A stretch of 64,000 nt of DNA from Polydactylus sextarius. Lineage: Eukaryota; Chordata; Actinopteri; Polynemidae. Location of the stretch: the NCBI GenBank assembly GCA_016801845.1, contig CM028923.1:12754679-12818678 (forward strand), in the 5' to 3' direction. Shown here piece after piece: positions 37,601 through 47,745 of this stretch. Made by a program: the position numbers and the translations under genes. How positions within the stretch are numbered: the first letter of the stretch is position 1; each line of letters starts with the position of its first letter. The notes below the pieces were generated by a model that was not told the DNA's origin, ran no database searches, and saw nothing but the letters and a program-made list of their open reading frames with translations.

Positions 37601-39132
37601 TAAGGTAGATGACTGAGGAACCATGGGAGTTTGACAGTTCACTGTACTTGTGATTTATAGAAACCTTAAAACCTGGTCTCTTGGGGGTTCTGGTTGGGGT
37701 ACTGCAAAAATATGAGTTTCGATTGCTGTGAGAGTTAGAATTACATCTGTATACTTTACACAAAGTTAAGCATGTTTCCAGTAGGTTTCACCAGTCCTGT
37801 TTTTGAGTTTCATGGACAGCATTTCAATACACAGTCAGGGAAAGAACTACCTTTGGGGGGCCTCAGAGTTGGCTGTGTGCCATTTGCAGATGATAGAGCT
37901 CTATTGGTTTCATCAAATGGTGACCTCCTGCACATAGTGGAGTAGTTTACAGCAGGTTAGAATAGTTATCAGAATGATAGTTTATTTAGCTATCATTCTG
38001 ATAACTATTCTAATCAGCAATCTTGCTTGTCTGTGATACAATGACCAGGCCTTGAATAAGCAGATAAAATGGATGGATTTAAGAACAGTACATGTTTCTA
38101 TTTTAGACTGTATAACAGAAACAAACAAATTGTTTTTAGGAAATTATCCAGTCTGTGCTGCATTTATGATGCATTTTATAAAGATTTATGTCTCCAGTAG
38201 TAACACACTGACTTGTGGTTGAATGCCATAGACATTTTTGGAGATACCTCGGTTTTGGCATTCATTGGATTTCTTAACCTCTTTACCCTTTGACTTCTTC
38301 TCAGGTCAAGCTGAGCTGAGGAAAAGCAATGTGATTTCTGGACCCAGTGGCTATTACTACCAAGGAGTGTGGCAAGCACTGGATGGCACCAGAGTTCACC
38401 AGTTTAACACCTCCTCTGCCATCACACAGTGTCTGAGAGGCAAACAGGTCCACCTCTATGGAGACTCCACCATCAGGCAGTGGTTTGAGCACTTCACTAA
38501 AACACTACCAGGTAGCTGCAGAAATTTCAGGCAATGATTTTCTTTTATTAACACAGTGGTTTACACTATTCCCTCTATTCATATTTTTAGAGCTCAAGGA
38601 GTTTGACCTACATAGCTTGAAGCAAAATGGACCTTTCATGGCCTTGGACTATGCAAACAAAATCATGGTGACATACCGCTGCCACGGTCCTCCTATCCGC
38701 TTTGTCAGCGTTCCAGTCAGCCAGCTACGTTACATTGCTAATGAACTAGATGGCTTAGTTGGAGGCGCTAATACCGTCGTAGTTCTTAGCATATGGTCTC
38801 ACTTCAGCACTTACCCCCTGGAGGTCTACATCCACAGGCTGCAGAACATCCGCAGGGCAGTGTTGAGGCTGCTGAACAGGGCTCCTGGCACACTGGTCAT
38901 TATCCGGACTGCGAACCCAAAAGCACTGACACTTTATGAAGCACTGACCAACAGTGACTGGTACTCATTACAGCGTGACAAGGTACTCAGGGCTATGTTT
39001 AAAAGGATGAAGGTTCGTCTGGTGGACGCCTGGGAGATGAGCCTGGCTCACCACCTTCCTCACAGCCTCCACCCACAACCTCCTATTATTAAGAATATGA
39101 TCAATGTCCTTTTGTCCTACATATGCCCTTGA
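34682..39132 (+). CDS. nxpe3: NXPE family member 3-like (neurexophilin and PC-esterase domain protein)
   Basis: Exons: 34682-34804, 35377-35817, 36302-36597, 37174-37244, 38305-38511, 38591-39132. All borders are GT-AG and phases join to 559 codons, the length of human NXPE3 as I recall it. Residues about 14-38 form a signal anchor (LIFLLLFTFMLIIRLW), so the rest should face the Golgi lumen or outside. Next come a neurexophilin-like region (VGDQLEVMIKMHDFQGHPKK, LVHPSEA, ESLFHSGSVSETT) and a PC-esterase/SGNH-type domain. The latter has the nucleophile motif GDSTIRQW near residue 363 and the Asp-His pair in VDAWEMSLAHHLPHSLH near 525-540. A relative, NXPE1, has been linked to sialic-acid O-acetylation; the role of this member is not established. 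A 12-codon upstream ORF (34,641-34,679) ends two bases before the start. The copy looks intact. Confidence 0.92.
37957..38013. repeat. Perfect inverted repeat, 24-bp arms, 9-nt spacer
   Basis: The arms 37,957-37,980 (starting TTAGAATAGTTATCAG) and 37,990-38,013 are exact reverse complements around TTTATTTAG. It lies in the fourth nxpe3 intron, about 290 bases before exon 5. It would form a long hairpin in RNA from either strand. No flanking transposon features were seen. Confidence 0.9.
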
Positions 39133-39667
39133 AATATTGGTGTGTTTGTCAGGAGAGGAGTTTAGATTTAGTTTTAGATGCTAAGTTTAGATGTTCTTGC
39201 TTCTTACCACCATGAGATCTATCACATTTGTTTTCTTTTGCACTCTTGCATTAAGCACATGCACACATTTGACTAACTAATTTTTTACCAAGATGCATAA
39301 TTGAAACAGACGCAAGCTACCAGCCAGATTTGGATTTTGGTATTACAGCTGCTTAATGATCACTCTGTGCCAAGAGGGTTGAAATTGTCAAGCAGCATTA
39401 TGGAAGTTTGATGAAACAGATTAAGAGAAACAGTAACATCAGTTTCTAATTACAATAGTGTGTTTTTTGAAGGTACTCATCCAGCTGTTACCTCTTAAAG
39501 ATAACCTGTGCTCTCCTGGTTTTGATCCAAAGTACAATGAAACACTGTGATTGTACATAGTTCAAAGAGAAACTGATGACACATTAAACTTGAATGAGTT
39601 ATGTGGCCTTAGATTACTGATTCAATTTAATTTATATATTATACTGTTTATACCTTGTTTAATTTAA

Positions 39668-39673
39668 AATAAA
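39668..39673 (+). terminator. Polyadenylation signal of nxpe3
   Basis: AATAAA lies about 540 nt after the nxpe3 stop codon, in AT-rich sequence. It is the first canonical signal I see downstream in the sense orientation. The cleavage site itself cannot be seen. Confidence 0.5.
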
Positions 39674-39855
39674 GCTATTACAAAGAAATCTGAAAATCTA
39701 ACAGTAGGGCAATGATGCCAGATGTATGTAATGGCTCAAATAATACAATGTGAAAAAGGTTCAACAAACCCACTATACACTGTTGTATGTACAAAACAGA
39801 TGACATACTAGTAGCTAGCTGGTAAACATAGTTTACATTTACAAGGTTAGTCAAA

Positions 39856-40860
39856 TATTAGGGGTGCATGATTCAGAAAATTCCACTATTCAATTTTTAG
39901 GCTCAAAAATTCAAAAGCGGTTTTCAATTAAAACTAGGGATGGGTTGAAGCATTGAGAAGCACTGGAGTTTTTGCTTTCAGTACTGGAGAAATTGATTAA
40001 CCTGACTTTTTGTTCTACATAAAAGTAATCTTTCCCAGTTGTTTCACCAGTTCTTTTACTGATTAAGACATTAATCTAAATTGTTCATGCACGGGGAAAC
40101 TCTGTCACGCACGTCAAGCACACAGACTCTCTGTGGAGAGCTCTGATCTGTTTGTGGATCAGGGCTCCAGACTACGACCAAATAGTCACATTTTGTGAAA
40201 TTTAATTAATTTAATTTTTGTGAAAATTCACAGCTCACACGTGCGGCTTGTATGTCAGACAGAGCCCTTTTGATACAGAGTGAGACACCTATACGTGACA
40301 CCACACTACAATACACTGATACTGTCAGTTTGAGTTATCGCTAAAGGCTAAAAATTTATGTTCCCTTTACATACGTAAGTACCCACATGCGTTCCTAACA
40401 TCAGATGTTTTATAGTCCCCATGCGTATTTCATGTTGGCATGGTTGTTAACACATCCACTAGAGGGCAGTGCTGAGGGCAGAGTTCCAAACTCCATGGTA
40501 ATGGTAAAGGAGATCACAGCGCACAATCTAAAAAAGCGATGAAAAGAGGCAGCACAGTGGACGGCTGTGGTTTGTGTGGCTGTTAAATACGTTGCGACAT
40601 GTGGGCAGAGATTTCTTCTTCTTTATTCCACTCGCTGGGCGAACTTCTACTATACTGTGCAACACTGCCCCGACAGATGTAGCGCTATCTATTGGAATGG
40701 AGAGTATTACTCGTTTTAGGACGAAGTCATTACAAAATAAGGATAAAAAACATGAATCGATCTTTATAAATCGATTTTAAATTAGCAGAGCTTGAATAGC
40801 AATACAAATGTGAATAGATTTTTTTGTATACACCTGTACACCTACTCCTTGCATTACATG
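39856..40860. mobile_element. hAT-like DNA transposon remnant
   Basis: The left end reads TTAGGGGTGCATGATTCAGA and AAATTCCACTATTCAATTT. The right end reads AATAGATTTTTTTGTATACA and then CCTGTA, roughly the inverted form. AATCGAT-rich runs near 40,750 also fit the family. Between them is AT-rich sequence without a transposase. The borders are approximate and the call rests on the end motifs. Confidence 0.4.
40456..40469 (+). promoter_or_regulatory. Candidate CTCF-binding motif
   Basis: CCACTAGAGGGCAG fits the vertebrate CTCF core consensus (CCASYAGRKGGCRS) at all 14 positions. It lies between nxpe3 and the convergent fibrinogen-domain gene, within the transposon remnant. Occupancy is unknown. 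Confidence 0.4.
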
Positions 40861-40904
40861 CCTAAGTCCAGCCACTAGACTGTTTTTGGTCTCCAATATA
40901 CATT

Positions 40905-41345
40905 ATGCAATCCACTTAGACACATCACCAGTGATACTTCCAGGTGGCACCGAGTGTTTCCGGTTTCGAAATGTTACTTGCCCCCTGACCCCTGAACTGA
41001 TCACATCCCAACTCAAGTCTGAGTAGCACCTCTCCACAGTGCTACTCAGGTCTGCTGAGGGTCCACCCTGTGAATCCTCTGAAGCCAACTTCAACAGGCA
41101 CCGTGTCCTCCACCCTTGTCTCAGTACTCTTCTGCCAGGTCAGCATACCTGGCTCCCTTAATCTCTCCTGCCTTCTCCAATCTGATCCTCCCATGGGACT
41201 GTAAGCTCCATAATTACCACCTGCCTCATTGTTAATGACAGGAGGACAATGTCTGGCCAGTGTGGTCAGTGTGACGCACTCTGGGAACCAGAACTGCCAG
41301 TGACATATCAAGACACTGCTAAAACACATGGAATTAAACATGGGA
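40905..41345 (-). mobile_element. LINE reverse-transcriptase 3' fragment
   Basis: A minus-strand frame contains CVTLTTLARHCPPVIN, GGNYGAYSPMG, QERLREPGMLTWQKS and VPVEVGFRGFTGWTL. The last resembles the conserved VEVGCRGF box near the end of fish non-LTR reverse transcriptases. The frame breaks near 41,042. The remnant is short and decayed. Confidence 0.4.
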
Positions 41346-42718
41346 AGTAGAGATATAGAGTGTCACAGTTAACCCTGTAGGCAGCAGCTAGTCCCTCTCT
41401 AGTAGATCTTCCAGCTTGCTAATTACCTCAGTGAATTAGTGGATGGCTTTTTTGGTGCTGAAACTGTGAGTTCAAGCCTCAACTAATGTAAAATACACGT
41501 TAGAGTGCCATTTTTCTTTCCCTGAAGGAACTTCAGGGAAAGTGTACAAGAGTTCAGTTTTTTTTTCATGAATGTTTCTGGATCGTTTTGGCAGACTAAA
41601 ATCTTGTGACCAGATATTTCCAAGATCATTGTTTATTCAATGGTTAAAAAAAAGAAATAGAAGAAGAAAAGAAATCTTGGCCAAGGGCCATGTATATCCA
41701 CTGCCAGATGTGCCAGATGTAAATCAACCAGATACCAGGTATAAAGTCTACTATCTGTATATGATATTTATAGGTGCAGTGTTTTACCTCCTGAGATGTC
41801 TCCACTTATCTGCACTCCCATTTCGAGTGATGTCTGGAGGTGTGGACAGTGCCAGACTGTGGCCTGCATCACTTCAGCTGACTGTGACTTACTGAGAGCA
41901 GCCAGAGCTCTATTCAATCTGACAGTGGATTTCACAAATAAAGACTAAAATCTGCTTCAGAATGGCCCCTGGATTTGTTTATACACCAGATACTGTTCTT
42001 ATCCAGCTGTGTGGGAGTTTCCTGTGAGTAGAGCATATACTCCACTTACAGTCTTTACTTTTATCATTACACAAACAGAGACTGCTTTTCTTGATGTAAC
42101 AATAATAAATCAACACAATCAACACAATAAGTCAACTTTCAGCATCAAAGTATTGATGCAATAATATAAAATTTTGTTCTCTATGTCAAAAACACAATAT
42201 TTGACTAACTATGTAAAATGGAGAGTATGTTTTTTTAATGGTAATGAAAAAGAACATTTGATAAGTGCGTCCTGCAGTTCAAGTTTAATGTTTAATGTGT
42301 GGTTTACAGATATTTTATAACAATGTTTCCTGTACTTAATGACTCAATTCAATGAAAATGACAAAGGAAAAAATAAAAGTTATGATTAAAGAAGACGATT
42401 GACTTTCTCTAATGGATTCAACATATTTTTTTCACACTTCAGTCCAAAATTGATTAATTCATTTAAAACAATTTGCAAAGTGCCTGCAAATAAAACGATT
42501 GGCATATACTGTTTCTACTTCAAATGTTTTGATGCCTTTTTGAAATGAATCCTTTTTGTAAAGACCTCACAGCTGGCTAGAGTGAATGCCCACATGGTTT
42601 GTAGCTAAATTTCCGTTTTGCATGCAGAAAAACTAGAAGTTTAGAATACGTGCTCAGGTATAATGATAATCTTGTAGTGCTACAATAAAAAGCAAACAAA
42701 AACTTCAGCGTGATCCTC
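41346..42718. other. Intergenic, no supported gene
   Basis: AT-rich sequence between the LINE fragment and the fibrinogen-domain gene, which ends from the right at 42,719. A plus-strand frame at 41,572-41,895 (107 codons) carries one hydrophobic stretch (YKVYYLYMIFIGAVFYLL), but no family likeness or splice context supports a gene. The 3' UTR of the minus-strand gene must lie in the right part of this stretch. Confidence 0.4.
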
Positions 42719-44772
42719 TCATCCTCTCATAGGCTTGATCATCATCCTGCTGGCCTTAAGCGAATAAGGTGCTCCTGTTTTCCAGGTATCCCAGTAAATG
42801 CCAGAGGCCCAACCAATGTTGTCTCCGGCAGGATGCCAGTCACCGTGAAGACTTGCAGATCCACATTTACTGTACCACCAACCGCCACCTGTCGAGGAGG
42901 TGCATTCCCTTTCAGCAATATCGCCGAAGATGCACGGAGAGCAGCCGTCATTGTCACGGCCGATGGTGCTGAAGCCAAAACCGCTCTGGTCTATGCCTGC
43001 GTAAGCACCGTGGATGGCGTCACCTTTAAACACAGTTGGAGACAAATTAAGGAAGTTTAGTTCAGAGGGCTGTTTACTCAGTAATGTCTGTTACACAGTC
43101 ATGTCTGGATTAAGTTTGCAGAAGATTACTAGCATTTGTCAGGTGCTGTTGATACCAGACCAGATAGGGCTGTGGTGCTAAAATATCTGTCTACAGCTTT
43201 ATTGATTATGATCGAAACAGCTTCCATTTAAATCTGTTGAGCTTTTGCTCTTTATCATGAATAAAGAAACACTTTACAGTTGGTGTCAGTCTGCTGCCCT
43301 AGAGAGTTTATTCCAAGACCAGATTGAGGAAATGGAAGTTGTAAGGGAAGGAATTACCACTAATGGAGCAGAAATCTTCAAGGGGAAGCAACTAACAGGT
43401 AAGGCAGATATCTGAGAACATGTTTCCAAAATAAGGCAAATGAATACAATATTTTCTGTAAACACCTGCATTCCCGCTGAATTTCCCGACGTGCAGTTTG
43501 AACGCAGACTTCTCGTTTCCCAGTTTAAAGTTTTTGTACTCGGCGAACGCGGTGCCACCTTCGTGGTCCCACAGGTCCACCCTCATTATCCACTTCTGCC
43601 GTTTGTTCTTGGTCACAGAGAAAACCTTTTGCAGCCCAAGCCAGTGGTCACCTGAGTATACAGAAAGGAAGCATGTGTCTTGCCATTGAAACAAACAAAT
43701 CCAGAATCCAGGATCTTTTTGGAAGTTTGTATTTGTATTTTTTGAATTTGTATTTTGTATTGTATTTTTTTCTTTTAATAATCTAATAAGTGGCTGTTTT
43801 TGTTTCATTCATGTGGAGAGCAAGTGACTATTTTTCTTTTCTCAATCCAATGTCAATAAGAAACACTAAATAAAAAACTAAAATACACTAAAACACTAAA
43901 TAAAAAAAATCTTTACCTTTACACTACATTGAATTCTTAATCCTAAATATTCTGTCTATTGTGTCATGGGGACCTTATTATCAGTGTGTGATCTAAAATG
44001 CATGTCTCAGTCACATTAGTGTTCTTGCAGGTTTTATAGTATTGATAAAAGCAGCTGTTAACAGTGAAATGTAGTATAATATTTACCTGTCAGATTTCCA
44101 AAGCCATTTTTATATGCCACCCATTTCTTATTGAAGGCAACAGCTGCTCCACTGCGTCTCTGAAAAACTATCCAGCCTCCATCTTCCCGCATTTCACAGT
44201 AGACCTGAGCAGATAGGACACATTACGAAAAGCTTCAGGAACAGCAGGGGGTAATGCAAAGATAATTTGTACTTTTTCATGTGTCATGTTTGATACCTTG
44301 AATGGTTTCTTGACTCCGGGACGCTGGATTAGATAGACTCCACTGGCTGCCTGTGGCGTCTGATCTTTAATCTGTGAGCAGTCTGTACCAGAGACAGTAA
44401 AGATGAGTTTATGGTAGGTCAGCTACTTTGTAGCGTCCATAATTAGTACATTATGTGAAACTGTACATAGTAAGTGATAACAGCATGCTCTGTACCTTGA
44501 GGAGAAACTGCTCCTGGTCGTTTCTACACAGAAAGAGTTTTTAAATTGACACAAGTCAAAAATTGAAGGTTGACATTACAACCAGAAGCCAGAGTGGACA
44601 TTTGTTTTTGTCTAACATATATATTAAAGGAAGTAAAGAGATAATATATTCTAGAGAGGACAGGTTTATGTTTTGTTTTTGTTTTTTGTTTTGTTACCTT
44701 GGCCTGTTCTGTGAAGCTCAACTGTAAAGCCAAGATGAGACCACACAATCCAAACAGGCTCTTCATTTTGAC
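42719..44772 (-). CDS. Secreted fibrinogen-related domain protein (FGL1/angiopoietin-like)
   Basis: Exons in transcript order: 44772-44698 (ATG at 44766), 44523-44496 (28 nt), 44382-44297, 44204-44087, 43651-43466, 43023-42719. Borders are AG/GT, phases join, and the product has 263 residues. It has a signal peptide (SLFGLCGLILALQLSF), a 10-residue linker and then a complete fibrinogen C-terminal domain (DCSQI, SGVYLI, GGWIVFQRRSG, DHWLGL, WIMRVDL, GWASGIYW, YSLKASRMMIKPM). There is no coiled coil. Proteins of this type act as soluble lectins or growth factors; the ligand here is unknown. The calcium-site region (GRDNDGCSPC...GGGWWYSKC) has extra cysteines compared with classical fibrinogens. 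A non-coding first exon probably ends at 45,006. I do not name the exact orthologue. Confidence 0.88.
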
Positions 44773-44999
44773 CTGAATTTAAAAGTCATATTTTAGTATG
44801 AACATGTTTTACAGAAATGTAATCTTACGATCAACCCAAAGCAACCACAACGGTTCAACAAAAAAAGCACTTATCATTCAACTCTCATATGAGGAAGCAA
44901 ACATTATAACATTTCCTAATCTACTGGCTTTTACATGATGTACAAGAAGTGTAAAACTAAGTGACCACCATTACAAGTCAATGCTTTCTTCCTATGGAC

Positions 45000-46560
45000 A
45001 CTTACCTGTGTGTCGGATGAACTTTGTACTGCAACTTGAATTCCACACCAGACACAGCTCCTTCTCCTTCCACACTCCCTTTATTTTCTTGATAAGTGTT
45101 GTAACTTCCTGTCACACAGACTAAGGAGGAGAAGGAGGAGGAGTGAAAGTCAGATAAATAGACCTATTCATTTGCAGTAGCCACCCTCTTTTACATTATT
45201 TAGAAATCCATTTGGGTTCCTAAGAATAATGTGTGATGTAACTTTTAACTTTTACCTTTTAACTGAGGGGGAGGAATAGCTATGAAAGTAAAAAAACAAA
45301 AAACAGACATAGTCAAGAGCAGTAACTTTCCTCTTTCTCGTATAAACTCACTCTTCACCCCTAAAAATGTGTCAGATAGCTAACTTTTAACACTGTTATG
45401 TTAACTGCTTCTCGGCACTGCTACTGACTTGTTTTCAAAGATATTTTCCATCTGGCTTCTCCCCTTAACTGAAACAACTTTCCCAGGATGAGGCACAAGT
45501 TCCTGCTTGGCTATTCAAGCATCGTCAAGACATACACCAGGTGAATGTGACGTTTTCACACCAGTGATGTCTTGACAGTTGTTGGTCAGTTTAACATGAA
45601 ATTTGATGCAGATATTCATGGTGCCCTGAGGATGAATGAATCATCGTAATTTTTTTTTTTTTTTTTTTACAATGCCTCCAGCATGTCAGATATTTTACCC
45701 AATGAAGTGGCTCCAAAGTCTGTAGATACTCATGGTCTCCAGAAGATGAAATTCTACTAACACTGGTAGCTCAACCACTTTCATTGCACATTGCATGAAG
45801 TAAAATGGTTGGCAACTGTTGGATGGTTTGACATGGAATTTGTTGTAGACACTCAGGGTAGCCAAAGGATGATCCTAAATTTTAATGTACGTTGTGCCGC
45901 CAGCAGGTTGAACTTCTCACTCATTCAGTCATTTTCTTAATGATTTGCACACTTACATGTGTTGTGGATAAACTTTATAGCACAGCTTGAATTCCACATC
46001 AGACACCTTCTCCCTCCACATTCACTTTATGGTCTTAATAAACTTTTTGTCATGCAGACTGAGGAGAACAAGGTAGAAGAGTGAAAACCAGATAAACAGA
46101 CAAACTCTTCTGTAGTAACATCCCCCTTTATTACATCAATTCCTTGGAAAAATGTGTGATGTGTCACAAAAATGTAACCAACCTTTAACTCTGCCACGTT
46201 AACTGCAACTAGGCATTTCTACTGACTTGTTTTCTCTGACAACTTCCATCTGGCTTCTCCTCTTAAACCAAACAATGTTCCCAGCTTGAGTCACATTCCT
46301 ACAAGACATTACACCAATTGAAATGTTGTTGTAGGATATAATAGTTTGAAATTTGGCGCAGACATTCAGGGTGTTCAGAGGATGAATAATAAGATGAAGA
46401 AGAAAAGATGAAATCATTCACTGGTGACTCAAGCCCCTTCATTACACATTGTATCAGGTGTTCTGGCAAATGTTGCATGGTGCAATAGTTGTAGATATTC
46501 AGGGTGCCCATCCTAAATCTTTATATAGTGCCACCAGTATGTTGAACTTTTCACTTGTCC
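45000..46560 (-). repeat. Tandem duplication of the 5' region of the fibrinogen-domain gene
   Basis: The block 45,000-45,950 is repeated in the same order in 45,951-46,560. Shared words include GCTTGAATTCCACA/ACTTGAATTCCACA, GACTGAGGAGAA-like runs, AATGTGTGATGT, TCTACTGACTTGTTTTC/GCTACTGACTTGTTTTC, CCATCTGGCTTCTCC and an AAATTTG-GCAGA-ATTCA box. The splice donor is kept in the second copy (ACATGTAAGT at 45,951). The second copy is shorter, with indels. No duplicated coding exons were found. Confidence 0.75.
45006..45120 (-). promoter_or_regulatory. Probable 5' UTR exon and promoter of the fibrinogen-domain gene
   Basis: On the minus strand CACACAG|GTAAGT gives a strong donor at 45,006/45,005. 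It would join the acceptor six bases before the ATG exon. Upstream lie an ETS-like ACAGGAAGTTAC (near 45,109) and a TATA-like TATTTAT (near 45,158). The start of transcription is not visible, so the right limit is approximate. Confidence 0.4.
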
Positions 46561-47745
46561 AGCAATGTTATGTTTGATCAGTTTGATTCCCGGTTTCCTG
46601 GTCCACATATCAAAGTGTCTTTAAGAAAGATACTGAACCTGAAATTGCCCCTGATGGCTACTTCATTGGTGTCTAATTGGGATAGAAAAAAATAGCAACT
46701 TATAGGCTATGAATGGAATGCACTGCAGAGTGCTTTAAATGATTTTACCAAAACTAGAAAAGTATTATATAAATACAGTCCATTTACATGTTCATTGTAC
46801 CAAGATGATGTCTCCTAATATGTTAGACAATCCTTGCTCCATGAGACATTTTGCTGTCCTGCATCAGTCTCAGCGATCACAAATGAAAACATATTAACCC
46901 ACTAAACCAAGATTGTCAACAAAAAATAAGTGTAAAATCCAAATACTAACCAGCTTGAAAAATGTAATCAACATATTGTGATATACAGTCTTAAAGCCAT
47001 CATGCTGTTGTTTTCTTCACTCACTGACTTACTGTATATGGTTTGAAAAAAGAGTCAGCATGTTCTAATGTGATGCATAGTCCATCATATACCAAAACAG
47101 TTGATACTGCTTCCTCACCCTTTTTTTTTTTTTTTTTTTTTTTTTGCCATTTAGAGCCCCATCTTGTTAAAGCCCTGCCAGTCTCCAGGCATTGCTGCTT
47201 CCATGTTCTACTGGTCCCAGGGCTCAATTCTATACACTGTCTCTTGCTGCCACCTCATGGGCATGTTGGGCTTCTATGGTGCTGCCAAAGATTACAGTGA
47301 TAAATGGGATTTAGACCCTTAAGAGCCATAAAATCATGCAATTTAGCTGTTTTTATTGATTTCATACTGTATACAATGGAAGAATCTGATTATAAACAAG
47401 GTAAATGAACGAGACGGTATCTGCTGCACTGTACACAAACAGTTGCCTGTTGTGGAATTCAGTAGCTATTTTGTAAGAGAAAACTTTTAAGAGAAACCAT
47501 GTCCAAGATAGATGTTACCAAATTCGTCCACACCAGATCTACAATGTCCACATATTGTATATCCATATATTTAGCAATTCAGCTTTGATTCTGACTACAA
47601 AAATCAATTAAATGATTTAAATTCAGTTATTCAGACAGCCTGAATGACATTCTATTAACTATATTCTCCAGCATTTCTGTGGGCAGAAAAACACAATGTC
47701 CTCTATTAAGACAGGATTTATTTCCCATATCGCCTACACGTAAAG
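46561..47745. other. Intergenic with poly(T) tract and NLR 3' UTR
   Basis: AT-rich DNA with a 25-base poly(T) at 47,121-47,145. It contains the 3' flank of the NLR gene. An AATAAA (plus 47,717-47,722, reversed) lies only 23 nt beyond that gene's stop. Nothing else was recognised. Confidence 0.5.

Noticed and set aside
41572..41895. 107-codon plus-strand frame with one hydrophobic stretch
   Set aside because: No likeness to a known family, no splice context and no Kozak support; kept only as a remark in the intergenic entry.
42710..43060. 116-codon plus-strand frame
   Set aside because: It is the antisense shadow of the last exon of the fibrinogen-domain gene.
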